Assembly: GCF_013359735.1 (NCBI RefSeq)
Contig: NZ_JABFMX010000008.1
Span: 62,001-126,000, forward strand
Length of the DNA stretch: 64,000 bases
Source of the DNA: Arthrobacter sp. C9C5
GTDB taxonomy: Bacteria > Actinomycetota > Actinomycetes > Actinomycetales > Micrococcaceae
Direction of reading: 5' to 3'
The notes beneath the pieces were generated by a model. That model made no database searches and had not been told where the DNA came from. It was given only the letters and a program-made list of their open reading frames with translations. The position numbers and the translations under genes were made by a program. Positions 1-9,056 of the stretch are shown here, piece after piece (within the stretch, counting starts at the first letter, position 1; each line of letters opens with the position of its first letter).

Positions 1-1455
1 GCGGGGTCACTTCCGTCCTGGGTGATCCTGATCCTGACAGTCATCGATCTTGGTATCCGGGTTGTTGCCCTCGGCATCATCCCGGGCAACCGCCGGCCCA
101 CCACGGCCATGGCCTGGCTCCTGATCATCTTTTTCGTTCCGGCCGTGGGCGTGGTTCTCTTCCTGCTCTTCGGCAACTTCCGGCTCTCCCGCAAGCGCCG
201 GGCGCAGCAGGATGCGGTGAACACCCGGGTGCGGGCCGGCACCTCAGAACTGGCCATGGTGGAAAGCAACTACCAGGGCCCGGAATGGGTGTCCTCCGCG
301 GCGGAGCTGAACAAGACGCTCGGCTCGCTGCCCATGGTGGACGGCAACAGCGTGGAGCTCCTGCCCGGCTACCCGGACTCGATCAAAGCGATGGCGGCCG
401 CCGTGCGCGAAGCCGAGTCCTTTATCAACGCCGAGTTCTACATCCTCAGCTCGGACCACGTCACGGATGACCTGCTGACGGCGATGGAAGAGGCCGCCGA
501 GCGCGGCGTCGAAGTCCGCGTCCTGTTCGACCACTTGGGCACTCTGCGGATCAAGGGCTACAGCAAGCTCATCGCCCGGCTCAAAGCCAGTAAGATCCGC
601 TGGCGGCCCATGCTGCCGCTGCGGCCCGTGCACGGTCAGTGGCGCCGCCCGGACCTGCGCAACCACCGCAAGATCATGGTGATCGACGGCGAGGTCGCCT
701 TCACCGGTTCGCAAAACCTGATCGAACCGTCCTACAACAACCCCCGGCACCGGAAGGTCGGCCGGGAATGGGTCGAGCTGATGGCCTGCCTGCGTGGGCC
801 GATCGTCACCACCCTCAACGTGGTGTTCGCCACCGACTGGCTCAGTGAGACCGACGAATCCCTGGAGCACCAGCTCGCGCACCGGCCCGAACTGCACGCC
901 GGCAACATCACCGCCCAGGTGGTGCCCAGCGGTCCCGGCTTCATCACCGAAAACAACCTGCGCCTGTTCAACACGCTCATTTACTCGGCGCAGCGCAAGA
1001 TCTCCATCTGCAGCCCGTACTTCGTTCCGGACGACTCGCTGCTCTACGCGGTGACGACGGCGGCGCAGCGAGGCGTCGACGTCGAACTCTTCGTCTCGGA
1101 AAAGGGCGACCAGTTCCTGGTCCACCACGCCCAGCAGTCCTATTACGAGGCGCTACTGGAGGCCGGGGTGCGGATTTACCTTTACAAGGCCCCGTTCGTG
1201 CTGCACGCCAAGCACTTCACGATCGACCACGAGGTTGCCGTGTTGGGGTCGAGCAACATGGACATGCGCTCCTTCTCGCTGAACCTCGAGGTCTCGGTGA
1301 TGCTCCTGGGCGAGGACATCGTGCGGAGGATCAGCGCCGTCGAAGACACCTACCGCGGCATTTCGCGGGAATTGACGCTCGAGGACTGGATGAAGCGGCC
1401 CATGGGGGTCAAATACGTGGACAACGTCGCCCGTCTCACGTCCACCCTGCAGTAG
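1..1455 (+). CDS. cls: cardiolipin synthase (5' end outside window)
   Basis: Phospholipase D-superfamily cardiolipin synthase, which joins two phosphatidylglycerol molecules at the cytoplasmic membrane. The frame is open from base 1, so the true start probably lies upstream; a GTG at 22 would give 477 residues. Two hydrophobic segments at the N-terminus precede two PLD domains. Each domain carries an HKD motif: HRKIMVID near 664-687 and HAKHFTID near 1204-1227, each followed by a G-S-x-N turn. The C-terminus (LTLEDWMKRP) is typical of the family. The gene is convergent with pabB, with only 13 bp between the two stop codons. The family is secure; the 5' end is not. Confidence 0.9.
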   Translation, partial: AGSLPSWVILILTVIDLGIRVVALGIIPGNRRPTTAMAWLLIIFFVPAVGVVLFLLFGNFRLSRKRRAQQDAVNTRVRAGTSELAMVESNYQGPEWVSSAAELNKTLGSLPMVDGNSVELLPGYPDSIKAMAAAVREAESFINAEFYILSSDHVTDDLLTAMEEAAERGVEVRVLFDHLGTLRIKGYSKLIARLKASKIRWRPMLPLRPVHGQWRRPDLRNHRKIMVIDGEVAFTGSQNLIEPSYNNPRHRKVGREWVELMACLRGPIVTTLNVVFATDWLSETDESLEHQLAHRPELHAGNITAQVVPSGPGFITENNLRLFNTLIYSAQRKISICSPYFVPDDSLLYAVTTAAQRGVDVELFVSEKGDQFLVHHAQQSYYEALLEAGVRIYLYKAPFVLHAKHFTIDHEVAVLGSSNMDMRSFSLNLEVSVMLLGEDIVRRISAVEDTYRGISRELTLEDWMKRPMGVKYVDNVARLTSTLQ

Positions 1456-1468
1456 CCAGGCGCGTGTA

Positions 1469-3586
1469 CTAGCCCGCCGGGAACCCCGCGCCGAGCGCCG
1501 AGAGCACGCCGAAGGCCTTGGTCCGGATCTCCTCGTACTCCTCCTGGGGTGAGGAGTCCGCGGTGATGGCGCCGCCGACGCCGAGGCTGAGTGTGGTTCC
1601 CTGGTCCGCGCCCGCAGCCACCACCAGGGTCCGGATCGCCACCGCGAGGTCGGTGGCCCCGCTCAGCGAGAAGTAGCCGATCGCCCCGGAGTAGACGCCC
1701 CGCGGTGCGGCTTCAAGCCGGTCCAGGATGGCCATGGTGCTGACCTTGGGGGCGCCGGTCATGGAGCCGGCCGGGAAGCAGGCCGCCACGGCCTCGGCCC
1801 GCGGCATGCCGGGCCGGAGGCGCGCATCGATGGTGCTGACCATCTGGTGGACGGTGGCGTAGCTTTCGATCGCGCACAACCTGCTGACCGACACTGATCC
1901 GGGCACCGCGAAGTGGCTCAGGTCGTTGCGGAGCAGGTCCACGATCATGATGTTCTCGGCCCGGTCCTTGGGCGAGGTTTCCAGCTCGTGGCGCAGCAGC
2001 TCGTCCCGGGCGGCGTCGGAAGCCCGGCGCCGGGTGCCCTTGATCGGCTCGGCCCGCATCGCGCCGTCGGCGGCGATCCGCAGGAAGCGCTCCGGCGAGG
2101 TGCTGGCCACGGTGAGGTCGGCCAGGCGCAGGTAGCTCGCGAACGGTGCCGGGTTGCGACGGCGCAGCGCCAGGTACACCTGCCAGGGATCGAGCTCCCC
2201 GGCGGCAGCGGTGGCCGTCAGCGCCGTCGTCAGGCAGACCTCGTAGCTGTTGCCCTCGGTGATTTCGTGCTGCGCCGCGACGATCTTGGCCTTGTACGCG
2301 GCTTCGGTGTCCCGGGCGCTGAAGTCCGGGACCGGAGTGTTCCGGGCGGCGCTCCCGACGCCGCTCCCGACGACGCCGACGCCGGCGCCGTCGTCGCTGC
2401 CGCCGGCGGCCGGGTCTACGTCCGTGGCCGCCGCCGCAACGGCCGCGCGTGCCGCGGCACGCCAGTCCGCGGCGTCCGGGGCGTCGAGGGCGAGCAGCCA
2501 CACCGTGCGTTCCCGGTGGTCCAGCACCACGGCGCGGCCGGCGAAGATCAGGCTGGCATCCGGGGTGTCGGCTTCGACGTCGCTGCCGCCCGTTTCACGC
2601 TTGAGTTCATAGCCGAGGTAGCCGAGCCAGCCGAGGGTGAACTCGCACGGGTAGCCCTCCGGGGCGCGCAGGGCCCGGCGTCCCCAGACCCCGTCGAGCC
2701 AGCGGAAGAACCCTCCCTCGGTCTGCACGGTGGCATTGCCGACACGCACCCGGGTCCGGCCGGAGCGGTGCCGGACCGACTGGCCGTAGCTGCCGCCGTC
2801 GTCCGCCAGGATGCTGAAGCGGCTGCGTTCGGCAGCCTCCCCGGTTGGACCCTGGCCGCCCTGCTCGTCCGGGCCGTCCTGGGGCAGGGAGGAATCCAGC
2901 CACACGGCGTTCGGCGAGCTGCCGTAGAGCGTTGTGAAGAGCCGGGCGGCGTCCGGGGCGGCGTCGATCCGCTCGGCCGTCAGCTGCAGTCCGCGGCGGG
3001 CCGACAGCTCGGGAAGCAGCACCGGGGCCAGGGCCGGAAGGTACTGGAGGGCCTGCAGCACCTCGGCCGGGGCAGCGCCGTCGGCGAGGTTCAGCACCCG
3101 CACGTCGGCGCGGGAAGGCACATCGTCGGCGGCCAGCCACTCGTCTTCCTGCCCGGCCCATTGCTCCCAGTAGGGTTCATAGCTTGCGCCGTCGCGGGCG
3201 AGCGCCCGGGTGCGCCGGTCCTGCTCGGGGGAATCGGCCCAGACGATGGCGTCGAGGAACGGCGTGGCGGCCGCGGCGGCGGCACCCACGCCCTCGACCA
3301 GGACGATTTCGGCCGGCGCGGTGACCCGGGCGGCGCCGTCGTAGTGCTGCTCCCAGTCCCAGCTGACCCAACGGGCCGGTTCGCCGCGGCGCAGCGGGGC
3401 GAGCACGGTGGCGGCGTAGCGGTCGATGCCTGCGGCCAGGCCGTTCCAGCCGGGGTAGATGTCCTCCAGGTGGAAGAGCGAGACCTTGTGGTGCTCCCGG
3501 AGCCGGGCCGCGAGCTCGATGGCCAGGGTGGTCTTCCCTGCGCCGGAGCGTCCGTCGATGGCGATGATGACGGGTGCGCGGCTCAT
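1469..3586 (-). CDS. pabB: P-loop kinase-aminodeoxychorismate synthase component I fusion
   Basis: The C-terminal ~450 residues are a chorismate-binding (PabB/TrpE) domain. The motif PIKGTRRR near residue 510 has the lysine that marks aminodeoxychorismate synthase (anthranilate synthases have PIAGTR), so the expected product is 4-amino-4-deoxychorismate for folate synthesis with a separate glutamine amidotransferase. The first ~200 residues are an extra domain with a Walker A motif, GRSGAGKT at residues 12-19, and a uridine-kinase-like layout (FHLEDIYPGWNGL). The total of 705 residues is about 250 longer than a plain PabB. A proline/alanine/glycine-rich linker near residues 390-420 splits the synthase region. 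The ATG overlaps the TGA of the upstream phosphatase gene, so the two are probably co-transcribed. The role of the kinase-like domain is unknown to me. Confidence 0.88.
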   Translation of the reverse strand: MSRAPVIIAIDGRSGAGKTTLAIELAARLREHHKVSLFHLEDIYPGWNGLAAGIDRYAATVLAPLRRGEPARWVSWDWEQHYDGAARVTAPAEIVLVEGVGAAAAAATPFLDAIVWADSPEQDRRTRALARDGASYEPYWEQWAGQEDEWLAADDVPSRADVRVLNLADGAAPAEVLQALQYLPALAPVLLPELSARRGLQLTAERIDAAPDAARLFTTLYGSSPNAVWLDSSLPQDGPDEQGGQGPTGEAAERSRFSILADDGGSYGQSVRHRSGRTRVRVGNATVQTEGGFFRWLDGVWGRRALRAPEGYPCEFTLGWLGYLGYELKRETGGSDVEADTPDASLIFAGRAVVLDHRERTVWLLALDAPDAADWRAAARAAVAAAATDVDPAAGGSDDGAGVGVVGSGVGSAARNTPVPDFSARDTEAAYKAKIVAAQHEITEGNSYEVCLTTALTATAAAGELDPWQVYLALRRRNPAPFASYLRLADLTVASTSPERFLRIAADGAMRAEPIKGTRRRASDAARDELLRHELETSPKDRAENIMIVDLLRNDLSHFAVPGSVSVSRLCAIESYATVHQMVSTIDARLRPGMPRAEAVAACFPAGSMTGAPKVSTMAILDRLEAAPRGVYSGAIGYFSLSGATDLAVAIRTLVVAAGADQGTTLSLGVGGAITADSSPQEEYEEIRTKAFGVLSALGAGFPAG

Positions 3587-4170
3587 GAACTAGAGCGTAC
3601 CCGGTGCCCTGCGTCGTCCCGGTGCGGCTGGTCCTGTTGCTGCTGCGGCTGCCCTGCCCGGGCCTGCAGCTGGGCGGCGCGAACGTGCTGAAGGATGCCG
3701 GGGACGGCGGCGTGGATCAGCTCCCAGGTGTTGTCGAAGTCGGTGTGCCCGCCAAACCAGGGGTCCTCGATGCCTTGGTCCAGCGGATCCCTGCCGGCGA
3801 CCGCGGGGTCGAAGCTGCGCAGCATGCGGATCTTCGCCAGCGAGGCCTGGTCCGGCGCGGCCTGGCGCAGCCAGCCGTAATGGTCCACATCAAGGGCCAG
3901 GATCAGCTCACGCGAGTGGAACCACTCGCTGCGCCACTCGCGTGCGACATGCAGCCCGGAAGAGATGTGGTGGGCTGCCAGCTTGCGGGCGGCCCGGGGA
4001 TCGATCGGGCGGCCCGCCTCGTAGGAGGTGATGCCGGCAGAATCGACGTCGACGCCGGTAAGCCCGGCGGCGGCTGCGGCCTCCGCCAGCATCAGTTCGG
4101 CCATCGGGGACCGGCAGATGTTTCCGGTGCAGACCGTGATGATCCGGTACGGGCTCGACATTGAGGTCAT
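3583..4170 (-). CDS. low-molecular-weight protein-tyrosine-phosphatase
   Basis: Cytosolic LMW phosphatase (arsenate-reductase-like fold) that dephosphorylates phosphotyrosine proteins. The P-loop CTGNICRSPMAE (C-x5-R-S) sits near the N-terminus, and the general-acid loop is DPWFGG in the C-terminal half. I chose the ATG at 4170 (MTSMSSPYR); a second ATG at 4161 is also possible. Longer in-frame extension upstream is less likely because the P-loop normally begins within about 15 residues of the start. This gives 195 residues, somewhat longer than the usual ~160 because of a glutamine-rich C-terminal tail. The stop overlaps the pabB start (ATGA). Confidence 0.85.
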   Translation of the reverse strand: MTSMSSPYRIITVCTGNICRSPMAELMLAEAAAAAGLTGVDVDSAGITSYEAGRPIDPRAARKLAAHHISSGLHVAREWRSEWFHSRELILALDVDHYGWLRQAAPDQASLAKIRMLRSFDPAVAGRDPLDQGIEDPWFGGHTDFDNTWELIHAAVPGILQHVRAAQLQARAGQPQQQQDQPHRDDAGHRVRSSS

Positions 4171-4334
4171 GACTAAGCATGGACGATCCGAAGGCCTCTT
4201 GGCTAGCCGGAACCCAAGCAATATTACAAGTTCTGTCATACGGCTTTCGCTTGCCGTCAAGCATCCTGGGCTGCCGCCGTGTGCGGGCCCTAATGCTCTG
4301 GCCCGCCGTCGGCGCCGCTCCCAGACTGTGTCCT

Positions 4335-5345
4335 ATGACGGATCAGGACTCCCCGGTCCAGGCGCCTGCGTTCGGGGCCGCGGACGGGGACGCGCCGTAC
4401 GGGGCCGCGTCGGAGGCCGCCTTCAACGGGCCTGCCAGGCCAGCCAAGCCCGCGCAATCTGCGGAGGCGGCCGCCGCCGTGCGGGCAGGGATAAAAGCAC
4501 CCGGCGGCCGGACGAATCGGTTCTCGCTGGGGTTGCTGCGGCTGCTGGGCATCATCCTGGTCGCCGCGTTCGCGGGAGCCGGTTCGGCCCTGCTGGTTGC
4601 CCGGGCCAGCGGCTGGGGAGCCGAGATCGTGGTCAAGCAGTACGTCACCGGCGGCGGGGTGTCCGACCATCCCGCTGATATCAAGGCACTGCTGGCGGCC
4701 GCCCTGCCCGCGGTGATTTCCGTGAAGGCCACCACCACGCAGTCCAACCCCTTCCTGGATCCCGGCGGTGGCGGCCGGGTGACCGCCGAGGGGACGGGGA
4801 TAGTGATCGATAGCTCGGGTGAAATCCTGACCAACGCCCATGTGGTCAGGGGAGTGGTCAGTGGAGCCTCGAGCGTGACCGTAACGTTCCGCGACTCCAG
4901 TACGCGCGCCGCCCACATCGTCGCCGCGGACAGCGATCACGACCTGGCGCTGTTGAAGGTCGACGGCGTGAAGAACCTGCCCGTTCTGGAGCTGGGCGAC
5001 TCGGGGTCTGCGGCGCCCGGGGACGCCGTCGTCGCGATCGGCTACGCCTTGGGCTTGGACGGCGGCCCCAGCGTCACCACCGGCATCATCTCGGCCACCG
5101 GGCGTACCGCTGCGGCCGAGGCAGGCTTCGGCAGGAATTCCCGGCTCGCCAATCTGCTGCAGACCGATGCGCCGATCAGCTCGGGCGACTCCGGCGGCCC
5201 CCTGCTCGACGCCGGGGGCCACGTGATCGGCATCAACACCATGGTGGCCACGTCAACCTCGCGGACCGCCGCGAACGGGATCAGCTTCGCCATCGCCGCG
5301 GACACGGTCAAGGCACTGCTGCCGGGCCTTCGCGCGGGCGGCTAG
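4335..5345 (+). CDS. membrane-anchored trypsin-like serine protease (S1C, no PDZ)
   Basis: HtrA/DegP-like protease domain tethered to the membrane. A ~60-residue alanine/proline-rich cytoplasmic tail is followed by one hydrophobic segment at about residues 65-90, and then by the protease domain outside the cell. The triad reads directly: His169 in LTNAHVV, Asp203 in DHDLALLKVD, Ser286 in SSGDSGGPL. The protein stops right after the protease domain (336 residues), so the PDZ domain usual in HtrA proteins is absent. The ATG at 4335 was chosen because upstream codons overlap the divergent phosphatase control region. The substrate is unknown. Confidence 0.85.
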   Translation: MTDQDSPVQAPAFGAADGDAPYGAASEAAFNGPARPAKPAQSAEAAAAVRAGIKAPGGRTNRFSLGLLRLLGIILVAAFAGAGSALLVARASGWGAEIVVKQYVTGGGVSDHPADIKALLAAALPAVISVKATTTQSNPFLDPGGGGRVTAEGTGIVIDSSGEILTNAHVVRGVVSGASSVTVTFRDSSTRAAHIVAADSDHDLALLKVDGVKNLPVLELGDSGSAAPGDAVVAIGYALGLDGGPSVTTGIISATGRTAAAEAGFGRNSRLANLLQTDAPISSGDSGGPLLDAGGHVIGINTMVATSTSRTAANGISFAIAADTVKALLPGLRAGG

Positions 5346-5400
5346 GCCTCCCGTCGGGTGCGCGGGCCCCTCGCCCCCTGTGGGCGGGTTGGGCGGGACC

Positions 5401-5886
5401 TCAGGGGCGTTCGCTCCAGAGCGCCTTCCGGAGCAGGCCCTTCAGCTCCCCAACCTCGGCGTCGCTGAGCCCGGCCAAGGCCTCGGATTCGGCCGCCCGT
5501 GCGGCGGCCTCGGCCTGCCGGAAGACGGCGGATCCCTCCGCCGTGGCGGAAACAATTTTGGCCCGGCGGTCCTGTCTTCCGGGTGCCCGGAGCACCAGGC
5601 CGCGCTTCTCCAGTTCATCTATGAGGGCGACGATCTGGCTGGGATCCAGGCTCAGGAACTCCGCCATTTCGCGCTGCGTGGGCTCCAGTTCGCTGTTGGC
5701 CAGGGCCAGTACCGAGTAGGAGCGTTCCTTGAGTCCGAACTCGGCCAGTGCCCGGTTGTTGAGGATCGAGCCGGTGGCGTGCAGCTTGGCCAGCAGGAAG
5801 CCCGCGTCCCGGCTGATTGACGCCGCCACGAGCTTGTCCGCGGCCCGGGTGCCCGGCGCTTCGTCTACTTCGGTCGTCATGCCCAC
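5401..5886 (-). CDS. phdR: MarR family regulator of the phenylpropanoid cluster (PhdR-like)
   Basis: Winged-helix MarR repressor of 161 residues. The HTH region (QREMAEFLSLDPSQIVALIDELEKRGLV) and the DRRAKIVS wing are clear. It is transcribed divergently from the catabolic run starting at 6004, with a 15-bp palindrome between them at 5910-5924. In C. glutamicum a MarR protein, PhdR, represses a cluster with the same gene content and is relieved by CoA thioesters of phenylpropanoids. The same role is inferred here from neighbourhood, not from a demonstrated match. Confidence 0.72.
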   Translation of the reverse strand: MGMTTEVDEAPGTRAADKLVAASISRDAGFLLAKLHATGSILNNRALAEFGLKERSYSVLALANSELEPTQREMAEFLSLDPSQIVALIDELEKRGLVLRAPGRQDRRAKIVSATAEGSAVFRQAEAAARAAESEALAGLSDAEVGELKGLLRKALWSERP

Positions 5887-5909
5887 TCCAATAGTCCAGA
5901 AAATAAATC

Positions 5910-5924
5910 ATTGACATTCTCAAT
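5910..5924. promoter_or_regulatory. candidate MarR (PhdR-like) operator
   Basis: ATTGACATTCTCAAT is an inverted repeat (arms ATTGACA and TCTCAAT, six of seven positions paired) lying between the divergent marR and SDR genes. Its size and position fit a MarR dimer site that could control both directions. A TTGACA hexamer lies inside it, so binding would cover a possible -35 element. No binding evidence exists here beyond position and symmetry. Confidence 0.45.
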
Positions 5925-6003
5925 TATCCATACTTTCATGGATGCAGAACAGCATCCCATGCCGAGGGGCAGGATGCATACGGCAGCTAGCAAAGGAGCA
6001 GCG

Positions 6004-6939
6004 ATGAGCCTGACAGGAAAAGTAGCAATCGTCACGGGAAGCGGTCGCGGCCTGGGCCTGGCCTACGCCCGGGAGCTGGCCCGGCAGGGCGCCGCCGTCG
6101 TGATCAACGATGTGGACGAAGGCGTCGCCGCCGATGCCGTCCGGACCATTGAGTCCGACGGCGGACGGGCTGCGGCCGTCGTCGCCCCGGTGGGTAGCTC
6201 CGAGGTCGCCAAGCAGCTGGTGCAGGCCGCCGTGGCGGAGTTCGGCCGGCTGGACATCCTGGTTACGAACGCCGGAATCCTGCGGGACAAGTCGCTGCTG
6301 AAGATGACCGATGACGATTTCGACGCCGTCATCAACGTCCACCTGCGCGGCACCTTCACCTGTGCCCGGGAGGCGTTCGGCTACTTCAAGGAGAACGGGA
6401 TCCCCGGCCGGATCATCACCATCGGCTCTCCCACCGGCCAGCGCGGCAACTTCGGCCAGACCAACTATGCCGCCGCCAAGGCCGGAATCGTGGGCATGGT
6501 CCGCACCTGGGCGCTGGAGATGAAGAAGGCGGGCGTCACCGCCAACGCCGTCATCCCGGTGGCCGCCACGGCAATGACCAGGACCGTGCCGTACTTCCAG
6601 AAGGCCGTCGAGGCGGACGAACGCGGCGAGGCCATGCCGGCCTTCTTCCGCCACGACCTCGGCTTCGGCACCGCCGACGACGTCGCCGGGCTGGTGGCCT
6701 TCCTGGCCTCCGACGCTGCCTCCGGAATCACCGGCCAGGCGATCGGCGCCGGCGGCGACCGGCTGCAGCTCTGGACCCATCCCGAAGCGGCGGCCACCGA
6801 ATACCGCGAGGGCGGCTGGGGCTACCAGGACCTTGTCGAGAACTTCGGCGCGCTCTTCGGGGACAAGCTGCAGGGCGTTGGCGAGGAGTTCCTGCCGCTG
6901 CCCGAGGACCTGCAGCCCGAACCGGCCGAGGCCCGCTGA
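6004..6939 (+). CDS. phdB: SDR family 3-hydroxyacyl-CoA dehydrogenase (PhdB-like)
   Basis: Short-chain dehydrogenase with a Rossmann motif TGSGRGLG near the N-terminus, NAG in LVTNAGIL, and a catalytic Ser-Tyr-Lys set in TIGSPTG and YAAAK. At 311 residues it is longer than a classical FabG-type SDR (~250), with a C-terminal extension of about 50 residues. The ATG at 6004 follows the ribosome site AAAGGAG. It is expected to oxidise the 3-hydroxyacyl-CoA intermediate formed in side-chain shortening. Its stop is one base before the next start (6941), so the two are translationally coupled. The exact substrate is inferred from the cluster. Confidence 0.75.
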   Translation: MSLTGKVAIVTGSGRGLGLAYARELARQGAAVVINDVDEGVAADAVRTIESDGGRAAAVVAPVGSSEVAKQLVQAAVAEFGRLDILVTNAGILRDKSLLKMTDDDFDAVINVHLRGTFTCAREAFGYFKENGIPGRIITIGSPTGQRGNFGQTNYAAAKAGIVGMVRTWALEMKKAGVTANAVIPVAATAMTRTVPYFQKAVEADERGEAMPAFFRHDLGFGTADDVAGLVAFLASDAASGITGQAIGAGGDRLQLWTHPEAAATEYREGGWGYQDLVENFGALFGDKLQGVGEEFLPLPEDLQPEPAEAR

Positions 6940-6940
6940 G

Positions 6941-7834
6941 ATGGCCGCCGCACGCTATGAACTCGGCATCGACGCCGCAAAGCTCGCTGCGATCGACATG
7001 CACGTCCACCTTGAGGTGGACGGCCACGGCCACGGCTCGCTGCCGGCGGCCCTGACCGAGGCCTCCGCCAAGTACTTCAAGGCCGAGGACCGGAGCCCGT
7101 CGCTGGACCGGATCGCGGAGATTTACCGCGAACTGAACATGGCCGCCGTCGTCTTCACCGTCGACGCCCGGACCCAGCTCAAGCACGAGCCCAACAGCAT
7201 TCCCGAGCTCATCGCCGGGGCGGCACGGAACAACGACGTGCTGATCCCGTTCGGCAGCGTTGACCCGCGCACCGGCGCCGAGGCGATCCAGGGCGCCAAG
7301 CATCAGGCCGTGGACCTCGGCGCACGCGGCTTCAAGTTCCACCCGTCCCTGCAGGGCTTCGACCCCTCGAGCGAGCAGTTCTACCCGCTCTGGGAGACCC
7401 TGCAGGAACTGGGCCTGCCGGCGATCTTCCACACCGGCCAGAACGGCATGGGGGCGGGTCTGCCCGGCGGGTTCGGCATCAAGCTGGCCTACTCCAACCC
7501 GCTCCTGCTCGACGCCGTCGCCGCCGACTTCCCGGAGCTGCAGGTCATCATGGCCCACCCGTCGGTGCCGTGGCAGGACGAGGCCAACTCGATCGCCACC
7601 CACAAGTCCAATGTGTTCATCGACCTGTCCGGCTGGTCCCCGAAGTACTTCCCCGAGTCGCTGGTCCGGATGGCCAACTCGGTGCTTCAGGACAAGGTGC
7701 TGTTCGGCACGGACTTCCCGCTGATCACCCCGCAGAAATGGCTGGGTGCCTTCGCGGACCTGCCGCTTAAGGACGAGGTCCGGCCCAAGATCCTAAGGGA
7801 CAACGCCGTCCGCCTGCTCGGTCTGGAGGGCTGA
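6941..7834 (+). CDS. phdC: amidohydrolase family 2 protein (PhdC-like)
   Basis: TIM-barrel metal-dependent hydrolase (Amidohydro_2) of 297 residues. It shows the metal-binding start DMHVHLE, a strand-end FHTGQNG, MAHPSVPW, and the late aspartate in FGTDFPLITPQKW. In the phd cluster of C. glutamicum an amidohydrolase in this position is proposed to cleave the beta-keto intermediate where a classical beta-oxidation would use a thiolase. No thiolase gene is present in this run, which fits. It is tightly packed between its neighbours, with one-base gaps on both sides. Confidence 0.75.
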   Translation: MAAARYELGIDAAKLAAIDMHVHLEVDGHGHGSLPAALTEASAKYFKAEDRSPSLDRIAEIYRELNMAAVVFTVDARTQLKHEPNSIPELIAGAARNNDVLIPFGSVDPRTGAEAIQGAKHQAVDLGARGFKFHPSLQGFDPSSEQFYPLWETLQELGLPAIFHTGQNGMGAGLPGGFGIKLAYSNPLLLDAVAADFPELQVIMAHPSVPWQDEANSIATHKSNVFIDLSGWSPKYFPESLVRMANSVLQDKVLFGTDFPLITPQKWLGAFADLPLKDEVRPKILRDNAVRLLGLEG

Positions 7835-7835
7835 G

Positions 7836-9056
7836 ATGAGCGTGGACACGGACATCCCCGCGCAGGAGCGGCTCTACGGCGTCTGCGATTTCTACGACGC
7901 GGAATCCCTGCTCACCCCCGCCGAACGGCGGGTCCTGGGCCGGCTGCGCGCCTTCCTGGACGAAGAGGCCCGACCGCTGCTCGCCGACTACTGGGAGCGT
8001 GGCGAGTTCCCGGACCAGCTGGCACGGCCGCTGATCGACCTGAACCTGATGGAGCCGGCAGAACTGACCGGCGCCCCGGGTGCGGGGCAAACACCCGCCC
8101 GGGGAATCTACCAGGGCTTCCGGATCTTCGAACTGGCCAGGACCGATGCGTCACTGGCCACCTTCTACACGGCCCAGGCCGGGCTGTTCCGGACCGCCAT
8201 CCGGGTCGGCGCCTCCGCGGAACAGCAGGCCGAGTGGATGCCCAAGGTCCTCGATTTCTCGCTCAAGGGCGTCTTTTCGCTGACCGAACCGGAGTCCGGC
8301 TCGGACATCGCCGGCGGACTCTCCACGAGCGCCCGCCGGGAGGGCGACACCTGGGTCATCAACGGCGCCAAGCGTTGGATCGGGGGTGCTGCCACCGCCG
8401 ACGTCCTGGCGGTGTTCGCCCGCGACGAGGCCGACGGGCAGGTCAAGGGGTTCCTCGTGGACCGTGAGGCCCCCGGCGTGACCCTGCAGAAAATCCACGG
8501 CAAGACAGCCCTGCGGATGATGCAGAATGCGCACATCACGCTCGAGGACGTTCGCGTCCCCGAGTCCATGCGCCTGCACAACGTCAACTCCTTCCGGGAC
8601 GTGGCCGCCATGCTCCGGGCCATGCGTTCGGACGTCGCCTGGATCGCGACCGGCATGGCCGCCGGCGCGTTCGAGGCAGCCACCCGCTACGTCACGCAGC
8701 GGGAGCAGTTCGGCAGGTCCCTGGGGTCCTTCCAGCTCGTCCAGGAGAAGCTCGCCCGGATGCTGGGCAACGTCACCTCGGCCCTCTCCCTCGTGGTCAG
8801 GCTGACCGAACAACAAGCCAAAGGCATCTACCGGGACCAGGACTCGGCCCTGGCCAAGATGCAGACCTCGCTGCTGATGCGCGAAACGGTGGCGCTCGCC
8901 CGTGAAGTGGTGGGCGGCAACGGCATCACCCTCGAGACCGACGTCGCCCGGTTCCATGCCGACGCCGAGGCCGTCTATTCCTATGAGGGCACCCACGAGA
9001 TCAACGCCCTGATCATCGGACGCGCCCTCACCGGGCACAGCGCCTTCACCCACTAA
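7836..9056 (+). CDS. phdD: acyl-CoA dehydrogenase (PhdD-like)
   Basis: FAD-dependent acyl-CoA dehydrogenase of 406 residues. Family signatures are FSLTEPESGSDIAGG in the middle domain, REQFGRSLGSFQLVQEKLARM in the helical domain, and YSYEGTHEINALIIGRAL near the C-terminus, which is of the glutaryl-CoA-dehydrogenase type. It is expected to introduce the 2,3-double bond in aryl-propionyl-CoA so that saturated phenylpropionates can join the cinnamoyl-CoA route. It starts one base after the amidohydrolase stop. The gap of 77 bp to the next gene is the longest in the first half of the run. Confidence 0.8.
   Translation: MSVDTDIPAQERLYGVCDFYDAESLLTPAERRVLGRLRAFLDEEARPLLADYWERGEFPDQLARPLIDLNLMEPAELTGAPGAGQTPARGIYQGFRIFELARTDASLATFYTAQAGLFRTAIRVGASAEQQAEWMPKVLDFSLKGVFSLTEPESGSDIAGGLSTSARREGDTWVINGAKRWIGGAATADVLAVFARDEADGQVKGFLVDREAPGVTLQKIHGKTALRMMQNAHITLEDVRVPESMRLHNVNSFRDVAAMLRAMRSDVAWIATGMAAGAFEAATRYVTQREQFGRSLGSFQLVQEKLARMLGNVTSALSLVVRLTEQQAKGIYRDQDSALAKMQTSLLMRETVALAREVVGGNGITLETDVARFHADAEAVYSYEGTHEINALIIGRALTGHSAFTH

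Noticed and set aside
1913..3691. 592-codon open frame on the + strand opposite pabB
   Set aside because: Shadow of the high-GC third-codon bias; low-complexity Gly/Ala/Arg composition and the opposite strand carries a clear PabB.
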